Part shown: positions 1-7,988 of the stretch, piece by piece
Numbering within the stretch: the stretch's first letter is position 1
Layout of the letters: every line of letters starts with the position of its first letter
Source: Polynucleobacter sp. MWH-UH25E
GTDB taxonomy: Bacteria; Pseudomonadota; Gammaproteobacteria; Burkholderiales; Burkholderiaceae
DNA length: 64,000 nt
Assembly (NCBI RefSeq): GCF_018687095.1
Contig: NZ_CP061286.1
Span: 496,001 to 560,000, forward strand
Direction of reading: 5' to 3'
Made by a program: the position numbers and the translations under genes
Notes under the pieces: model-generated
Seen by the model: the letters and a program-made list of their open reading frames with translations, nothing else
The model's database searches: none
Told to the model about the DNA's origin: nothing

Positions 1-248
1 TTGCTAGCCTCTCCTTGCGGAATCTGACGGGCTCGCACCTCACCTTTGCTATTTGGGGGTAGGTTCCAGCGAGTGAGCTCCCAGCGGGTATTGCGTAGCT
101 CGCTACTGGGAGGGCTAATTTTCGCCCCGCAAGGTGGAATAACGTTGGCGCAGCCACTGATAAAACCCAGGGTCAGGAGAAAAAAAGCTAGAAAAGGTCT
201 TTTTGAGGTCTGATTAGTGGGCTGTAAATGGCGCATTTTCTGGGGCAT
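1..248 (-). CDS. META-domain (HslJ-like) lipoprotein, N-terminal part only
   Basis: An open frame runs leftwards from an ATG at 248 off the window edge with no stop, giving about 82 residues. It begins with a basic stretch and a hydrophobic segment ending in a lipobox-like FISGC (Cys33), so it should be an outer-membrane or periplasmic lipoprotein. After the Cys, the segment NTRWELTRWN resembles the start of META/HslJ domains, small beta folds found in envelope stress proteins. A second in-frame ATG at 236 would also give a signal peptide. The C-terminal part of the domain is outside the window, so the family call rests on about 20 residues. Confidence 0.6.
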   Translation of the reverse strand, partial: MPQKMRHLQPTNQTSKRPFLAFFLLTLGFISGCANVIPPCGAKISPPSSELRNTRWELTRWNLPPNSKGEVRARQIPQGEAS

Positions 249-470
249 ATTTATATAAGTTATTGTTTTATATAAGAAATTTAATCTAATTTTGCTTCTA
301 TTCTAATCTTGAAGGCGCTTAAATAGGTGGAAGAAGTGGGGGTTTTCGTCTAGAATATGAGGTTTTCCGCATCACCGTACATTTGTTGGTGAGCTGAAGC
401 CCAAGAATTTGAATAAATTTCATTGGGTTGTAATCAACCAGTTTTCATTATTAGATTTTAAGGAATAAGT

Positions 471-716
471 ATGGTCGTCATTCGACTAGCTCGTGGTGGC
501 TCTAAGAAGCGCCCTTTTTACAGCATCGTTGCTACTGATAAGCGCAACCGTCGTGACTCGAACTTTATCGAGCGTATTGGCTATTTCAATCCAAACGCTG
601 CGGAATCTGAGCAAGCAATGCGCATTGCTCAAGATCGTTTGACTTATTGGACTGGCGTTGGTGCACAAGTTTCTCCAACAGTAGTTCGTTTAATCAAAAA
701 CAATCCTGCTGCTTAA
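471..716 (+). CDS. rpsP: 30S ribosomal protein bS16
   Basis: This 81-residue protein begins MVVIRLARGGSKKRPFY, the signature of bS16, and has the normal length of the family. It binds 16S rRNA during assembly of the 30S body. An AAGGAAT ribosome-binding site lies just before the ATG. It is the first gene of the conserved rpsP-rimM-trmD-rplS cluster. A hairpin follows its stop codon, so its expression may be partly uncoupled from rimM. Confidence 0.97.
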   Translation: MVVIRLARGGSKKRPFYSIVATDKRNRRDSNFIERIGYFNPNAAESEQAMRIAQDRLTYWTGVGAQVSPTVVRLIKNNPAA

Positions 717-726
717 TATTCCTTTG

Positions 727-759
727 CTAAAAACTTCATCATCTTGGTGAAGTTTTTAG
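727..759 (+). terminator. Hairpin between rpsP and rimM (attenuator or processing site)
   Basis: CTAAAAACTTCA (727-738) pairs perfectly with TGAAGTTTTTAG (748-759). One wobble and one more pair extend the stem to 14 bp around a 5-nt loop. The 3' arm contains five T residues but no long T tract follows. It could be a weak terminator or stability element that keeps the abundant ribosomal transcript above that of the downstream modification genes. Confidence 0.6.
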
Positions 760-808
760 TGATGCATTGGATTAGTAGTTTTATTTTGGGAACGCAGGTG
801 GCTTACAA

Positions 809-1387
809 ATGAGTACACCTTCCCTAAATGATTTAATAGAACTTGGCGCCATCTCTGAGGCGCAAGGTTTACGAGGACAAGTGAAGGTAAGACCTCACTC
901 ATCAGATCCCGTAGCACTACTTTCTTCTAAAACTGTTTGGCTTTCCTTGATCCCCCGTAGGGATCTGCATGCTACTAGTACTCCCGCGCTAGAGGTGTCT
1001 AAGGCAACCTTGACCGAATACAAGGTAAAGGGTGCGAAGATGCACAGCGGTAATGTCGTAATGACATTGGATGGCGTAGGTGATCGTGATCAGGCGTTGG
1101 CACTAAAAGGCGCACGTATCTTAGTGGCGCGTGATGCATTTCCAAAAGCAGACAAAGATGATTACTACTGGGTTGATTTGATTGGATGTCATGCAATTAA
1201 TTTGCAAAAAGAATCGCTTGGTGAAGTGATTGATGTGACTGAGAATGGAGCTCATGGTGTCATTGCTGTTGGTGATCTTGAAAAAAAAGAAGTTCGATAC
1301 CTTGTACCCTTTGTGAAAGAAGTGGTGCAAAGCGTAGACTTGCCGAATAAGGTCATTACGCTTGATTGGCAATTGGATTGGCGATAG
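809..1387 (+). CDS. rimM: Ribosome maturation factor RimM
   Basis: The protein has 192 residues and acts in 16S rRNA processing and 30S head assembly by binding uS19. The N-terminal beta-barrel shows the RimM pattern (LGAISEAQGLRGQVKV, residues 13-28). The C-terminal PRC-barrel shows YYWVDLIGC, GEVIDVTENGAHGVI and a terminal LVPFVKEVV segment. AGGTGG precedes the ATG. The stop lies 16 bp before the likely trmD start, so the two are probably co-transcribed. Confidence 0.96.
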   Translation: MSTPSLNDLIELGAISEAQGLRGQVKVRPHSSDPVALLSSKTVWLSLIPRRDLHATSTPALEVSKATLTEYKVKGAKMHSGNVVMTLDGVGDRDQALALKGARILVARDAFPKADKDDYYWVDLIGCHAINLQKESLGEVIDVTENGAHGVIAVGDLEKKEVRYLVPFVKEVVQSVDLPNKVITLDWQLDWR

Positions 1388-1403
1388 GTCTTTAGAAAAC
1401 AAT

Positions 1404-2150
1404 ATGCGCTTTGATGTAGTCACTCTCTTTCCGGAAATGTTCGCCGCACTTACTAAGTGGGGTGTTACTGGGCGCGCATGCGAACAATCTCTTGCTAGTG
1501 TGCATTTATGGAATCCTAGGGATTTTTGTAGTGATCCACGCAAAACTGTGGATGATCGTGCTTACGGCGGTGGTCCAGGAATGGTCATGATGGCCAAGCC
1601 CCTAGAAGATACGGTGGCTGGAATTCGGGCTGCTCATGCTACGGAAGGGGTCAAAAGTGGCCCAATTTGTCTTCTAGCACCCCAGGGCGAGAGATTTTCT
1701 CAGAAGATAGCGACAGATATCCTAAATTACGGTAATTTAAGCTTCATCTGTGGCCGGTATGAGGCTGTAGACCAGCGTTTTATCGAGAGAAATGTTGATT
1801 TACAGCTCTCAATCGGTGATTTTGTGCTTTCTGGGGGTGAAATTCCCGCTATGGCGATCATGGATGCTGTTATTCGATTGATCCCGGGGGCCCTTGGGGA
1901 TGGCGAATCGGCGGTTCAGGATAGCTTTATGAATGGTCTTTTGGACTATCCGCACTACACCAGACCGGAGATTTATGAAAATTTATCGGTTCCAGACGTG
2001 CTTTTAGGCGGACATCACGCTAAAATAGCGGATTGGCGTCGGCAGAAGTCTTTAGAGCTGACGTTAAGGCTAAGGCCAGATTTAATTGAATCTGCCAGAG
2101 CTAATGGGTTGCTAACCCGAGAAGATGAACAATTTCTTCGCTCGCTGTGA
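1404..2150 (+). CDS. trmD: tRNA (guanine-N1)-methyltransferase TrmD
   Basis: This SPOUT-fold methyltransferase makes m1G37 in tRNAs and prevents +1 frameshifting. The start was set at 1404 because MRFDVVTLFPEMF is the canonical N-terminus; an upstream ATG at 1362 lies inside rimM. The product is 248 residues. The trefoil-knot SAM-binding segments are visible (LLAPQGERF, CGRYEAVDQRF and SIGDFVLSGGE), as is the DYPHYTRP segment. It is the third gene of the ribosomal cluster. Confidence 0.96.
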   Translation: MRFDVVTLFPEMFAALTKWGVTGRACEQSLASVHLWNPRDFCSDPRKTVDDRAYGGGPGMVMMAKPLEDTVAGIRAAHATEGVKSGPICLLAPQGERFSQKIATDILNYGNLSFICGRYEAVDQRFIERNVDLQLSIGDFVLSGGEIPAMAIMDAVIRLIPGALGDGESAVQDSFMNGLLDYPHYTRPEIYENLSVPDVLLGGHHAKIADWRRQKSLELTLRLRPDLIESARANGLLTREDEQFLRSL

Positions 2151-2297
2151 ATACCTTTGGTTTGTTCGGTGGTACTCAGTAGTGAATAAGTAGTTTTGTT
2201 TTTGGTTTAGTGAAATAGTTTTAACTGCATCCTCTGTTAGGTCCGTCAATTTTTAATTACGGGATAAAACGCTAACAAGATGTTTAAGGATTTAAAA

Positions 2298-2693
2298 ATG
2301 AATTTAATCGCAAAAATTGAGCAAGAAGAAATTGCTCGCTTAAGTGCTAACAAAAACATCCCTAGCTTTGCACCTGGCGATACGGTAGTTGTTAGCGTAA
2401 ACGTTGTTGAAGGTACACGTAAGCGTACCCAGGCCTTTGAAGGTGTTGTGATTGCAAAACGCAATCGCGGACTCAATTCAAGCTTTATCGTGCGTAAGAT
2501 TTCTTCTGGTGAAGGTGTTGAGCGTACATTCCAAACATACTCACCGTTGATCGCCAGCGTTGAAGTAAAACGTCGCGGTGATGTGCGTCGTGCGAAGTTG
2601 TACTACTTGCGCGATCGCTCTGGTAAGTCTGCGCGTATTAAAGAGAAGCTCCAAGCTCGCAATAAGCCAGAGGCTGCTGCAGCTGCTGAGTAA
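2298..2693 (+). CDS. rplS: 50S ribosomal protein bL19
   Basis: The product is 131 residues and begins MNLIAKIEQEEIARL, typical of bL19, which sits at the 30S-50S interface. The start at 2298 is preferred over an upstream ATG at 2280 because AAGGA stands about 8 nt before it. Family motifs include FAPGDTVVVSVNVVEG, RKRTQAFEGVVIA and RSGKSARIKE. The Ala/Glu-rich tail is a common extension. A strong terminator follows directly. Confidence 0.96.
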   Translation: MNLIAKIEQEEIARLSANKNIPSFAPGDTVVVSVNVVEGTRKRTQAFEGVVIAKRNRGLNSSFIVRKISSGEGVERTFQTYSPLIASVEVKRRGDVRRAKLYYLRDRSGKSARIKEKLQARNKPEAAAAAE

Positions 2694-2712
2694 TTGCCGC
2701 TTTGATGCGAAT

Positions 2713-2740
2713 AAAAAGGCGGCTTCGGTCGCCTTTTTTG
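2713..2740 (+). terminator. Rho-independent terminator after rplS
   Basis: AAAAAGGCG pairs with CGCCTTTTT across a C-TTCG-G tetraloop, and the 3' arm ends in a T6 run. It closes the rpsP-rplS transcription unit 20 bp after the rplS stop. Confidence 0.9.
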
Positions 2741-2758
2741 TTGCCTTAGAATAGAGCT

Positions 2759-3496
2759 ATGTCAAAAACATCCACTCCTGAAGTAGGCGCAATTAATGTA
2801 GCGGCGCCTCCAGGCTTTGATGCGCAGGCTATACCGATCCATCAAGTGTGCGCAGATCAAAAGAGGGTTGCACCAGAATTTTTAGAGCCACAAGCTTTAA
2901 AAGCCAGACTGCAGTCACCTCCCCAGTGGGAGCCGGAAATCACTGATGAGAATCGCCATGTGATTGCTGCCGATATCATCGCACGTCGTCAGGCCGCTGG
3001 AAAAGTTACTCGCGCAGCGGTATTGATTCCACTGTTGCTAAAAGAAGATGGCTTATCAGTTTTGCTGACGCAAAGAACAAATCATTTGCGTGACCATGCC
3101 GGACAGATTAGCTTTCCTGGTGGTCGTATGGACCCAGAAGATCAAAGTCCAAATGACACTGCTTTAAGAGAAAGTCATGAGGAGATTGGTTTGGATCCTG
3201 GGCGCGTAGAGATTATTGGTCATTTGCCGGAGTATCTGACGGTATCTGGTTATAGCGTTACGCCAGTAGTCGGCTTAGTGCAACCTCAGGCAGAATATGT
3301 CTTAGATGAGTTTGAAGTAGCGGATGTATTTGAGGTGCCTCTACAGTTTTTGTTGGATCCTGCCAACCATCAAGTTAGACTATGGGAAAGCGAGCAGGGT
3401 GGACGTCGTTTTTATTCAATGCCTTATGAGAACCGCTTTATTTGGGGTGCTACTGCGGGAATGTTGCGTAACCTATATCATTTATTAAAAGTATGA
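2759..3496 (+). CDS. Nudix hydrolase, CoA pyrophosphatase type
   Basis: The 245-residue protein carries a complete Nudix box from about Gly122 to Gly144 (REx2EE core read as RESHEEIG). Directly before it is a NuCoA-type signature, LLTQRTNHLRDHAGQISFPG (102-121). That combination marks the CoA diphosphatase subgroup (NudL/YeaB), which cleaves CoA to 4'-phosphopantetheine and 3',5'-ADP. An N-terminal extension of about 80 residues is usual in burkholderial homologues. The stop overlaps the next gene by 4 nt, so the two are translationally coupled. Confidence 0.9.
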   Translation: MSKTSTPEVGAINVAAPPGFDAQAIPIHQVCADQKRVAPEFLEPQALKARLQSPPQWEPEITDENRHVIAADIIARRQAAGKVTRAAVLIPLLLKEDGLSVLLTQRTNHLRDHAGQISFPGGRMDPEDQSPNDTALRESHEEIGLDPGRVEIIGHLPEYLTVSGYSVTPVVGLVQPQAEYVLDEFEVADVFEVPLQFLLDPANHQVRLWESEQGGRRFYSMPYENRFIWGATAGMLRNLYHLLKV

Positions 3497-4452
3497 CTTT
3501 CTTTTCTATTCTTTTCGCCCTGATAGCTGAGCAATATCGCCCGGTTACTTCTCAACACTGGATTGTGCGCATGAGCACACGCTGGTTGGATTGGGTTGCT
3601 AAAGAATTTGGTGGCAAAACGGAAGAGGGTGCCAGCCCAGTTGGTGCGCGTATGGCATGCTTGGCTGCTTTCATATTGCCAACCTTTTTAGTATTCATCG
3701 TTTATGTCATTTGTATGGTGACATATCCGATCCTGGGATTTTTGTGGAACGTGGCGATCGCCTATTTATTTTTCGGCTTTCGTCAATTTAGTCATTCATT
3801 CACCTTGGTGCATGAGGCAATTGAGGCTCATGATTTACCAGCAGCTCGTGCCGCATTAGGCGAGTGGTATGGGCCTGATTTGGATACCTCCGACCTTACC
3901 GAAACTGAAGTAATTTCATTGGCACTCGAGCGTGCCATCATTGGTTCGCATCATCATGTGTTTGGTGTGCTGTTCTGGTTCATGATGCCAATGGGTCCAG
4001 CGGGTGTTGTGCTCTATCGCTTGGCTGATATTGCTGCACAGCGTTGGTCGGAGCGTGGTGATTACAACTTGAGTGAATCTGCGCGCCATTTCTTCTACGT
4101 GATTGATTGGATTCCATCGCGCATTACAGCGATGGGTTTTGCGATCGTGGGCAATTTCGAGGGTGCCGTATACGCATGGCGTTACCTTACGCAGAAGTGG
4201 TCTGATTCTTTATCGGCCGTGATCTTGGCTGCAGGTAGTGGCGCACTCGGAGTGCGTTTGGGTGAGCCATTAAGTGAGCCTGATAGCGATGAAGCTTTGC
4301 GTATGGCTGAGGCTGGTGAACCTTTGGTCTATGAGGTGGGTTTGGAGCCTACAGAACGTACGATGCGCTCGGCAGTGGGGTTGGTCTGGCGCTTAGTTAT
4401 CGCTTGGATGGCTTTGTTGCTAATGCTGACCATCGCTCTTTGGCTTGGCTAA
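3493..4452 (+). CDS. CobD/CbiB-family (AmpE-like) membrane protein
   Basis: This is a 319-residue integral membrane protein with four or five hydrophobic segments. The motif PMGPAGVVLYRLADIAAQRW resembles the conserved core of CobD/CbiB adenosylcobinamide-phosphate synthases and of AmpE. There are no other cobalamin-synthesis genes nearby. Betaproteobacterial proteins in this same position, between the Nudix gene and rsgA, are generic family members, so a role in B12 synthesis should not be assumed. It overlaps the upstream gene by 4 nt, and its 3' end overlaps the convergent rsgA by 56 nt. Confidence 0.75.
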   Translation: MTFFSILFALIAEQYRPVTSQHWIVRMSTRWLDWVAKEFGGKTEEGASPVGARMACLAAFILPTFLVFIVYVICMVTYPILGFLWNVAIAYLFFGFRQFSHSFTLVHEAIEAHDLPAARAALGEWYGPDLDTSDLTETEVISLALERAIIGSHHHVFGVLFWFMMPMGPAGVVLYRLADIAAQRWSERGDYNLSESARHFFYVIDWIPSRITAMGFAIVGNFEGAVYAWRYLTQKWSDSLSAVILAAGSGALGVRLGEPLSEPDSDEALRMAEAGEPLVYEVGLEPTERTMRSAVGLVWRLVIAWMALLLMLTIALWLG

Positions 4453-5410
4453 TTCCCTGAATTTGAATATCGGCAGTCTTTGAGTCCGATCTCAGTTGTT
4501 TAAATAGCGCCAGTCTTTCTGGCGCTATTTCATTTCTATCTACCGCATCACGGATTGCACAGTCAGGCTCTGATTGATGGGCGCAGTTATGAAAGCGGCA
4601 CTTGCCTAGTAAGTCTTTAAATTCTCTGAAGGCGTGCTGTAGCTCGCTAACTGACATGTGGGCTAAACCAAACTCCTGAAAGCCTGGTGAATCTATGAGG
4701 GCGCCTAATTTACCATCGGCACCTCTTCCCCAAGACTCTGGCAGCTCAAAGTAGCGACAAGCAGTTGTGGTGTGCTTTCCGGTATCTAGCCGAACAGAGT
4801 ATTCCTGCGTCAGCGCCGCTGCATTGGGTACCCAGGCGTTGAGAAGGCTGGATTTGCCCATGCCAGATTGACCAACAAATACAGAGACTTTACCTTGCAA
4901 TATCGGGCGTAGTGCATCAATTGATGCGGTATCAAATTTTGCTGACACTTCACTAACTGGGTAGCCCATGCGCGCATAAGGCGAAATGATCTTGCGAGCA
5001 TTTTCCAGTTGATCTTTAAGGTCGCACTTGTTGAGCAGAATGTGTAAGTCAATCTGATTGGCTTCAGCTGCTACAACTGCTCTACCCAATAGATCGGGAG
5101 AGAAAGCAGGCTGCGTAGCCAGCACAACCAAGATTTGATCGACATTCGAAGCAATGATCTTGCTCTTAAAGGCATCTGAGCGATACAAAATATTTTGGCG
5201 TGGCTCAATTTCAATAATGCGCGCTTGATCAGCGGAGGTCATTTCTAACAACATGTGATCACCCACTGCACCAATATGTTGTTTTGCAGGCGTACTCACC
5301 TGAATAAGTGGGCCACTAGGAGACTCATTACCTGTGGCGTCGCTCACTAGGCGTTGCGCTAAATAATGCCTTCCGTAGGAGGCGGTAAGTAGCGCGCGAA
5401 ACTGATCCAT
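4397..5410 (-). CDS. rsgA: Ribosome small-subunit-dependent GTPase RsgA
   Basis: This circularly permuted GTPase checks late 30S maturation. The motifs appear in permuted order: NKCD (G4, 127-130), then the P-loop GQSGMGKSS (180-188), then DSPG (G3, 240-243). A C-terminal zinc knuckle has Cys271, Cys276, His278 and Cys284. The N-terminal OB fold spans about residues 1-75. The 337-residue length fits the family. It lies 20 bp downstream of the M48 protease gene on the same strand, so they are probably co-transcribed. Its last 18 codons are antisense to the end of the CobD/CbiB-like gene. Confidence 0.95.
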   Translation of the reverse strand: MDQFRALLTASYGRHYLAQRLVSDATGNESPSGPLIQVSTPAKQHIGAVGDHMLLEMTSADQARIIEIEPRQNILYRSDAFKSKIIASNVDQILVVLATQPAFSPDLLGRAVVAAEANQIDLHILLNKCDLKDQLENARKIISPYARMGYPVSEVSAKFDTASIDALRPILQGKVSVFVGQSGMGKSSLLNAWVPNAAALTQEYSVRLDTGKHTTTACRYFELPESWGRGADGKLGALIDSPGFQEFGLAHMSVSELQHAFREFKDLLGKCRFHNCAHQSEPDCAIRDAVDRNEIAPERLALFKQLRSDSKTADIQIQGISQAKERWSALATKPSKR

Positions 5411-5430
5411 GTTTGAGTGATTGCGGCTTA

Positions 5431-6687
5431 TTAAGGCTTACTAAAGCGTTGCAAATTGGCGATACGCAATGGTGCTGGCGGATGCGAACTATAGAAAGCC
5501 GTATAGATTGGATCTGGCGTCAGGGTGGAAGCGTTATCTTGATACAGCTTTACCAATGCGGAGATTAAATTGTTCGCAGATGATTTTTCTGCGGCAAATC
5601 CATCTGCCTCGTATTCATGTTTGCGTGAGGCTAAGCTACCAAGTGGTGTAAAGAAAAAGCTAAACACGGGTGATACCAACATAAATAGAGCTAAAGCTAA
5701 GCCGCCGTTATAGCCATTGAGGTTTGGCATTACACCAAGATCGGTATAGAACCAAACTTGAGTACTGATCCAACCTAACAACGCGAACATACCAAAGCTG
5801 AGCGCGAAAGAAACGAGCAAGCGTTTGCGAATGTGATTGCGTTTGAAATGTCCAAGTTCGTGAGCAAGTACTGCCTCTACTTCTCCGGGATTGAGTTTTT
5901 CAATAAGGGTGTCGAAAAACACTATACGCTTGGCTTTGCCCATGCCTGCAAAAAAGGCGTTTCCATGGGCACTACGCTTACTACCGTCCATCACAAATAA
6001 GCCTTGGCTGGCAAAGTCACAGCGAGCAAGGAGCGCTTCAATTTGTGTTTTGAGTGGACCATCTTCTAATGCTTGGAATTTGTTGAATAGAGGCGCGATA
6101 AATGTTGGGAAGATCCACTGCATGAGAAGGCTAAATGCAGTTAATACACCCCAAGCCCAAAGCCACCAAAGATCACCTGCTTTCGCCATTAGCGAAAGAA
6201 TGACCCATAGCAATGGCAGTCCGATGGCGGCGCCAAGAGTAATACCTTTTATGAGATCAACAAAAAACAATTTTTTGCTCATGCGATTAAAGCCAAAGCG
6301 CTCTTCTAAATAAAATTGCTTGTACCAAGAAAAGGGCAGATCAATGATGCCGGAGATAGCGGCGATTGAGGCTAACAATGCGATTTGTTGAGTAATGCCC
6401 GCACCAAAATAATTTAATAAAGCAATGTTTAGGATTTCAAGGCCACCCAAGAGGGTGAAGGCAATTAAAATGACTGCACTGACACCGTTCTCTAAAATAC
6501 CGAGGCGTAATTTGGCAATCGTGTAGTCAGCGGCTTTTTGGTGGTCAGCCAGGGTGATTTTCTCAGCAAAATCGGCTGGTACCGCATCTCGATGCTGGGC
6601 TACATGGCGAATTTGGCGTTGAGATAGCCAGTGGCGCAGGCCAAAGCTAGTGATAAAAGCGATTAAGAAAACAATAGTGAATGTCAT
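5431..6687 (-). CDS. M48-family (Ste24/CAAX-type) membrane metalloprotease
   Basis: The start was set at 6687 (MTFTIVFLIAF). A longer frame to 6777 would run into orn on the other strand and has a non-hydrophobic leader. The 418-residue product has several membrane segments, the zinc-binding HELGH motif at about residues 276-280 and the downstream EYEADGFAA element that supplies the third zinc ligand. The Ste24 type was described for a-factor processing, but bacterial members probably act in membrane protein quality control. The start codon lies only 15 bp from that of the divergent orn. Confidence 0.9.
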   Translation of the reverse strand: MTFTIVFLIAFITSFGLRHWLSQRQIRHVAQHRDAVPADFAEKITLADHQKAADYTIAKLRLGILENGVSAVILIAFTLLGGLEILNIALLNYFGAGITQQIALLASIAAISGIIDLPFSWYKQFYLEERFGFNRMSKKLFFVDLIKGITLGAAIGLPLLWVILSLMAKAGDLWWLWAWGVLTAFSLLMQWIFPTFIAPLFNKFQALEDGPLKTQIEALLARCDFASQGLFVMDGSKRSAHGNAFFAGMGKAKRIVFFDTLIEKLNPGEVEAVLAHELGHFKRNHIRKRLLVSFALSFGMFALLGWISTQVWFYTDLGVMPNLNGYNGGLALALFMLVSPVFSFFFTPLGSLASRKHEYEADGFAAEKSSANNLISALVKLYQDNASTLTPDPIYTAFYSSHPPAPLRIANLQRFSKP

Positions 6688-6702
6688 GAGATCATTATAG
6701 AT

Positions 6703-7314
6703 ATGAGCGAACAAACGAACACAGCAAGCAATAGCACACCTAAGAGCACTCCTAAGACTGCGCCAGCTAGCGAGCACCTAATTTGGGTCGATATGGAGAT
6801 GTCGGGCCTAAACCCAGAAACTGAACGTATTTTAGAGATTGCGATCATTGTTACTGATGCGCATCTGAATACCATCGCTACTGCACCAGTTTGGGTGGTG
6901 CATCAAGATGACGCCGTGTTAGATGCAATGGATGCATGGAATAAGGGTACCCATGGCCGTTCGGGTTTAATCGACAAAGTAAAGGCATCCACACTAGATG
7001 AAGCAGCCGTTGAAGCAGAGTGCATCGCTTTTCTAAAGAAATACATCAAAGCTGGCATTGCGCCGATGTGTGGAAATACGATTGGTCAAGATCGCCGCTT
7101 TATGGCGAAGTACATGCCAAAGTTAGAGGCGTATTTTCATTATCGAAGTGTTGATGTATCAACATTAAAAGAATTGTGCAAGCGTTGGCACCCAGAGCTA
7201 GTAAAGGGCTTCACCAAAAAGCAGGCTCATACTGCATTGGCAGATATTGAGGAATCAATTGAAGAGCTGAAATACTATCGCGATAAATTTATCGTGCCGC
7301 TACCACCGCAATAA
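6703..7314 (+). CDS. orn: Oligoribonuclease
   Basis: This DEDDh exoribonuclease finishes mRNA decay by degrading dinucleotides, including pGpG from c-di-GMP turnover. Catalytic residues are visible: Asp30 and Glu32 in WVDMEMSGL, Asp130 in IGQDRRF, His176 and Asp181 in HTALAD. The 203 residues include a Ser/Thr/Pro/Ala-rich N-terminal extension of about 23 residues compared with the E. coli enzyme. No good ribosome-binding site precedes this ATG, but no later start would retain the first catalytic Asp. It is divergent from the M48 protease gene. Confidence 0.95.
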   Translation: MSEQTNTASNSTPKSTPKTAPASEHLIWVDMEMSGLNPETERILEIAIIVTDAHLNTIATAPVWVVHQDDAVLDAMDAWNKGTHGRSGLIDKVKASTLDEAAVEAECIAFLKKYIKAGIAPMCGNTIGQDRRFMAKYMPKLEAYFHYRSVDVSTLKELCKRWHPELVKGFTKKQAHTALADIEESIEELKYYRDKFIVPLPPQ

Positions 7315-7338
7315 GCTAACTAGCTAACCCCAGAGCAC

Positions 7339-7962
7339 CTATTTCTTAATGGCGCTCTTTGGTCTGAAGGCCTTGATGACTGTTTCATTGGTTTCAATAT
7401 AGGGCCCACCAATGAGATCGATGCAGTAAGGAACGGCGGCAAAAATTCCAGGCACGATAGATTTCCCATTCTCATCCTTAAGACCCTCAAGGGTCTCAGA
7501 AATTGCCTTAGGTTGACCTGGCAAGTTGATCACTAGGGCAGCATGTCCCTCAATCTCACGCAATACCGCAGTCTGTCTAGATAGGATGGCTGTAGGAACA
7601 AATTTGAGACTAATTTGACGCATTTGTTCGCCAAAACCAGGCATTTCACGGGTGCCTGCTTCAATAGTTGCTTCTGGGGTCACGTCCCGTCTTGAGGGGC
7701 CGGTACCACCAGTTGTTAGAACGAGGTCGCAACCAAAGTCGTCAACAAGCTCAACGATGGATTCGGTGATAACTTCAGACTCGTCGGCAATGAGTCGTTC
7801 ATGGAATGTGCAGGGGTTACTAATTGCCTTCATGAGCCATGTTTGCAGGGCGGGAATCCCTTCATCTTGATAAACACCTTTACTGGCTCTATCGGAGATG
7901 GAGATTAGGCCAATTTTGACCTCGTTTGGGGACTTACGCTCTAGGGCTTCGGTATGCTTCAT
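7339..7962 (-). CDS. mog: Molybdopterin adenylyltransferase Mog
   Basis: This MogA/MoaB-fold enzyme adenylates molybdopterin before molybdenum insertion. The substrate loop TTGGTGPSRRDVTPEAT and the C-terminal NLPGQPKAISETL segment match Mog. The 207 residues are close to normal length. It stands alone and is divergent from pmbA with 26 bp between the start codons, so the two promoters must overlap each other's genes. Confidence 0.92.
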   Translation of the reverse strand: MKHTEALERKSPNEVKIGLISISDRASKGVYQDEGIPALQTWLMKAISNPCTFHERLIADESEVITESIVELVDDFGCDLVLTTGGTGPSRRDVTPEATIEAGTREMPGFGEQMRQISLKFVPTAILSRQTAVLREIEGHAALVINLPGQPKAISETLEGLKDENGKSIVPGIFAAVPYCIDLIGGPYIETNETVIKAFRPKSAIKK

Positions 7963-7988
7963 GTTTCTATTCTAGCTATTATTGAGGC

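Noticed and set aside
3493..4452. Cobalamin synthesis by the CobD/CbiB-like protein together with the CbiM-like permease
   Set aside because: No other corrin-pathway or ECF subunit genes are present; family membership alone does not show B12 synthesis.
5431..6777. Longer M48 protease starting at 6777
   Set aside because: The extra 30 residues would overlap the orn start and are not membrane-like; the start at 6687 gives a normal N-terminal helix.
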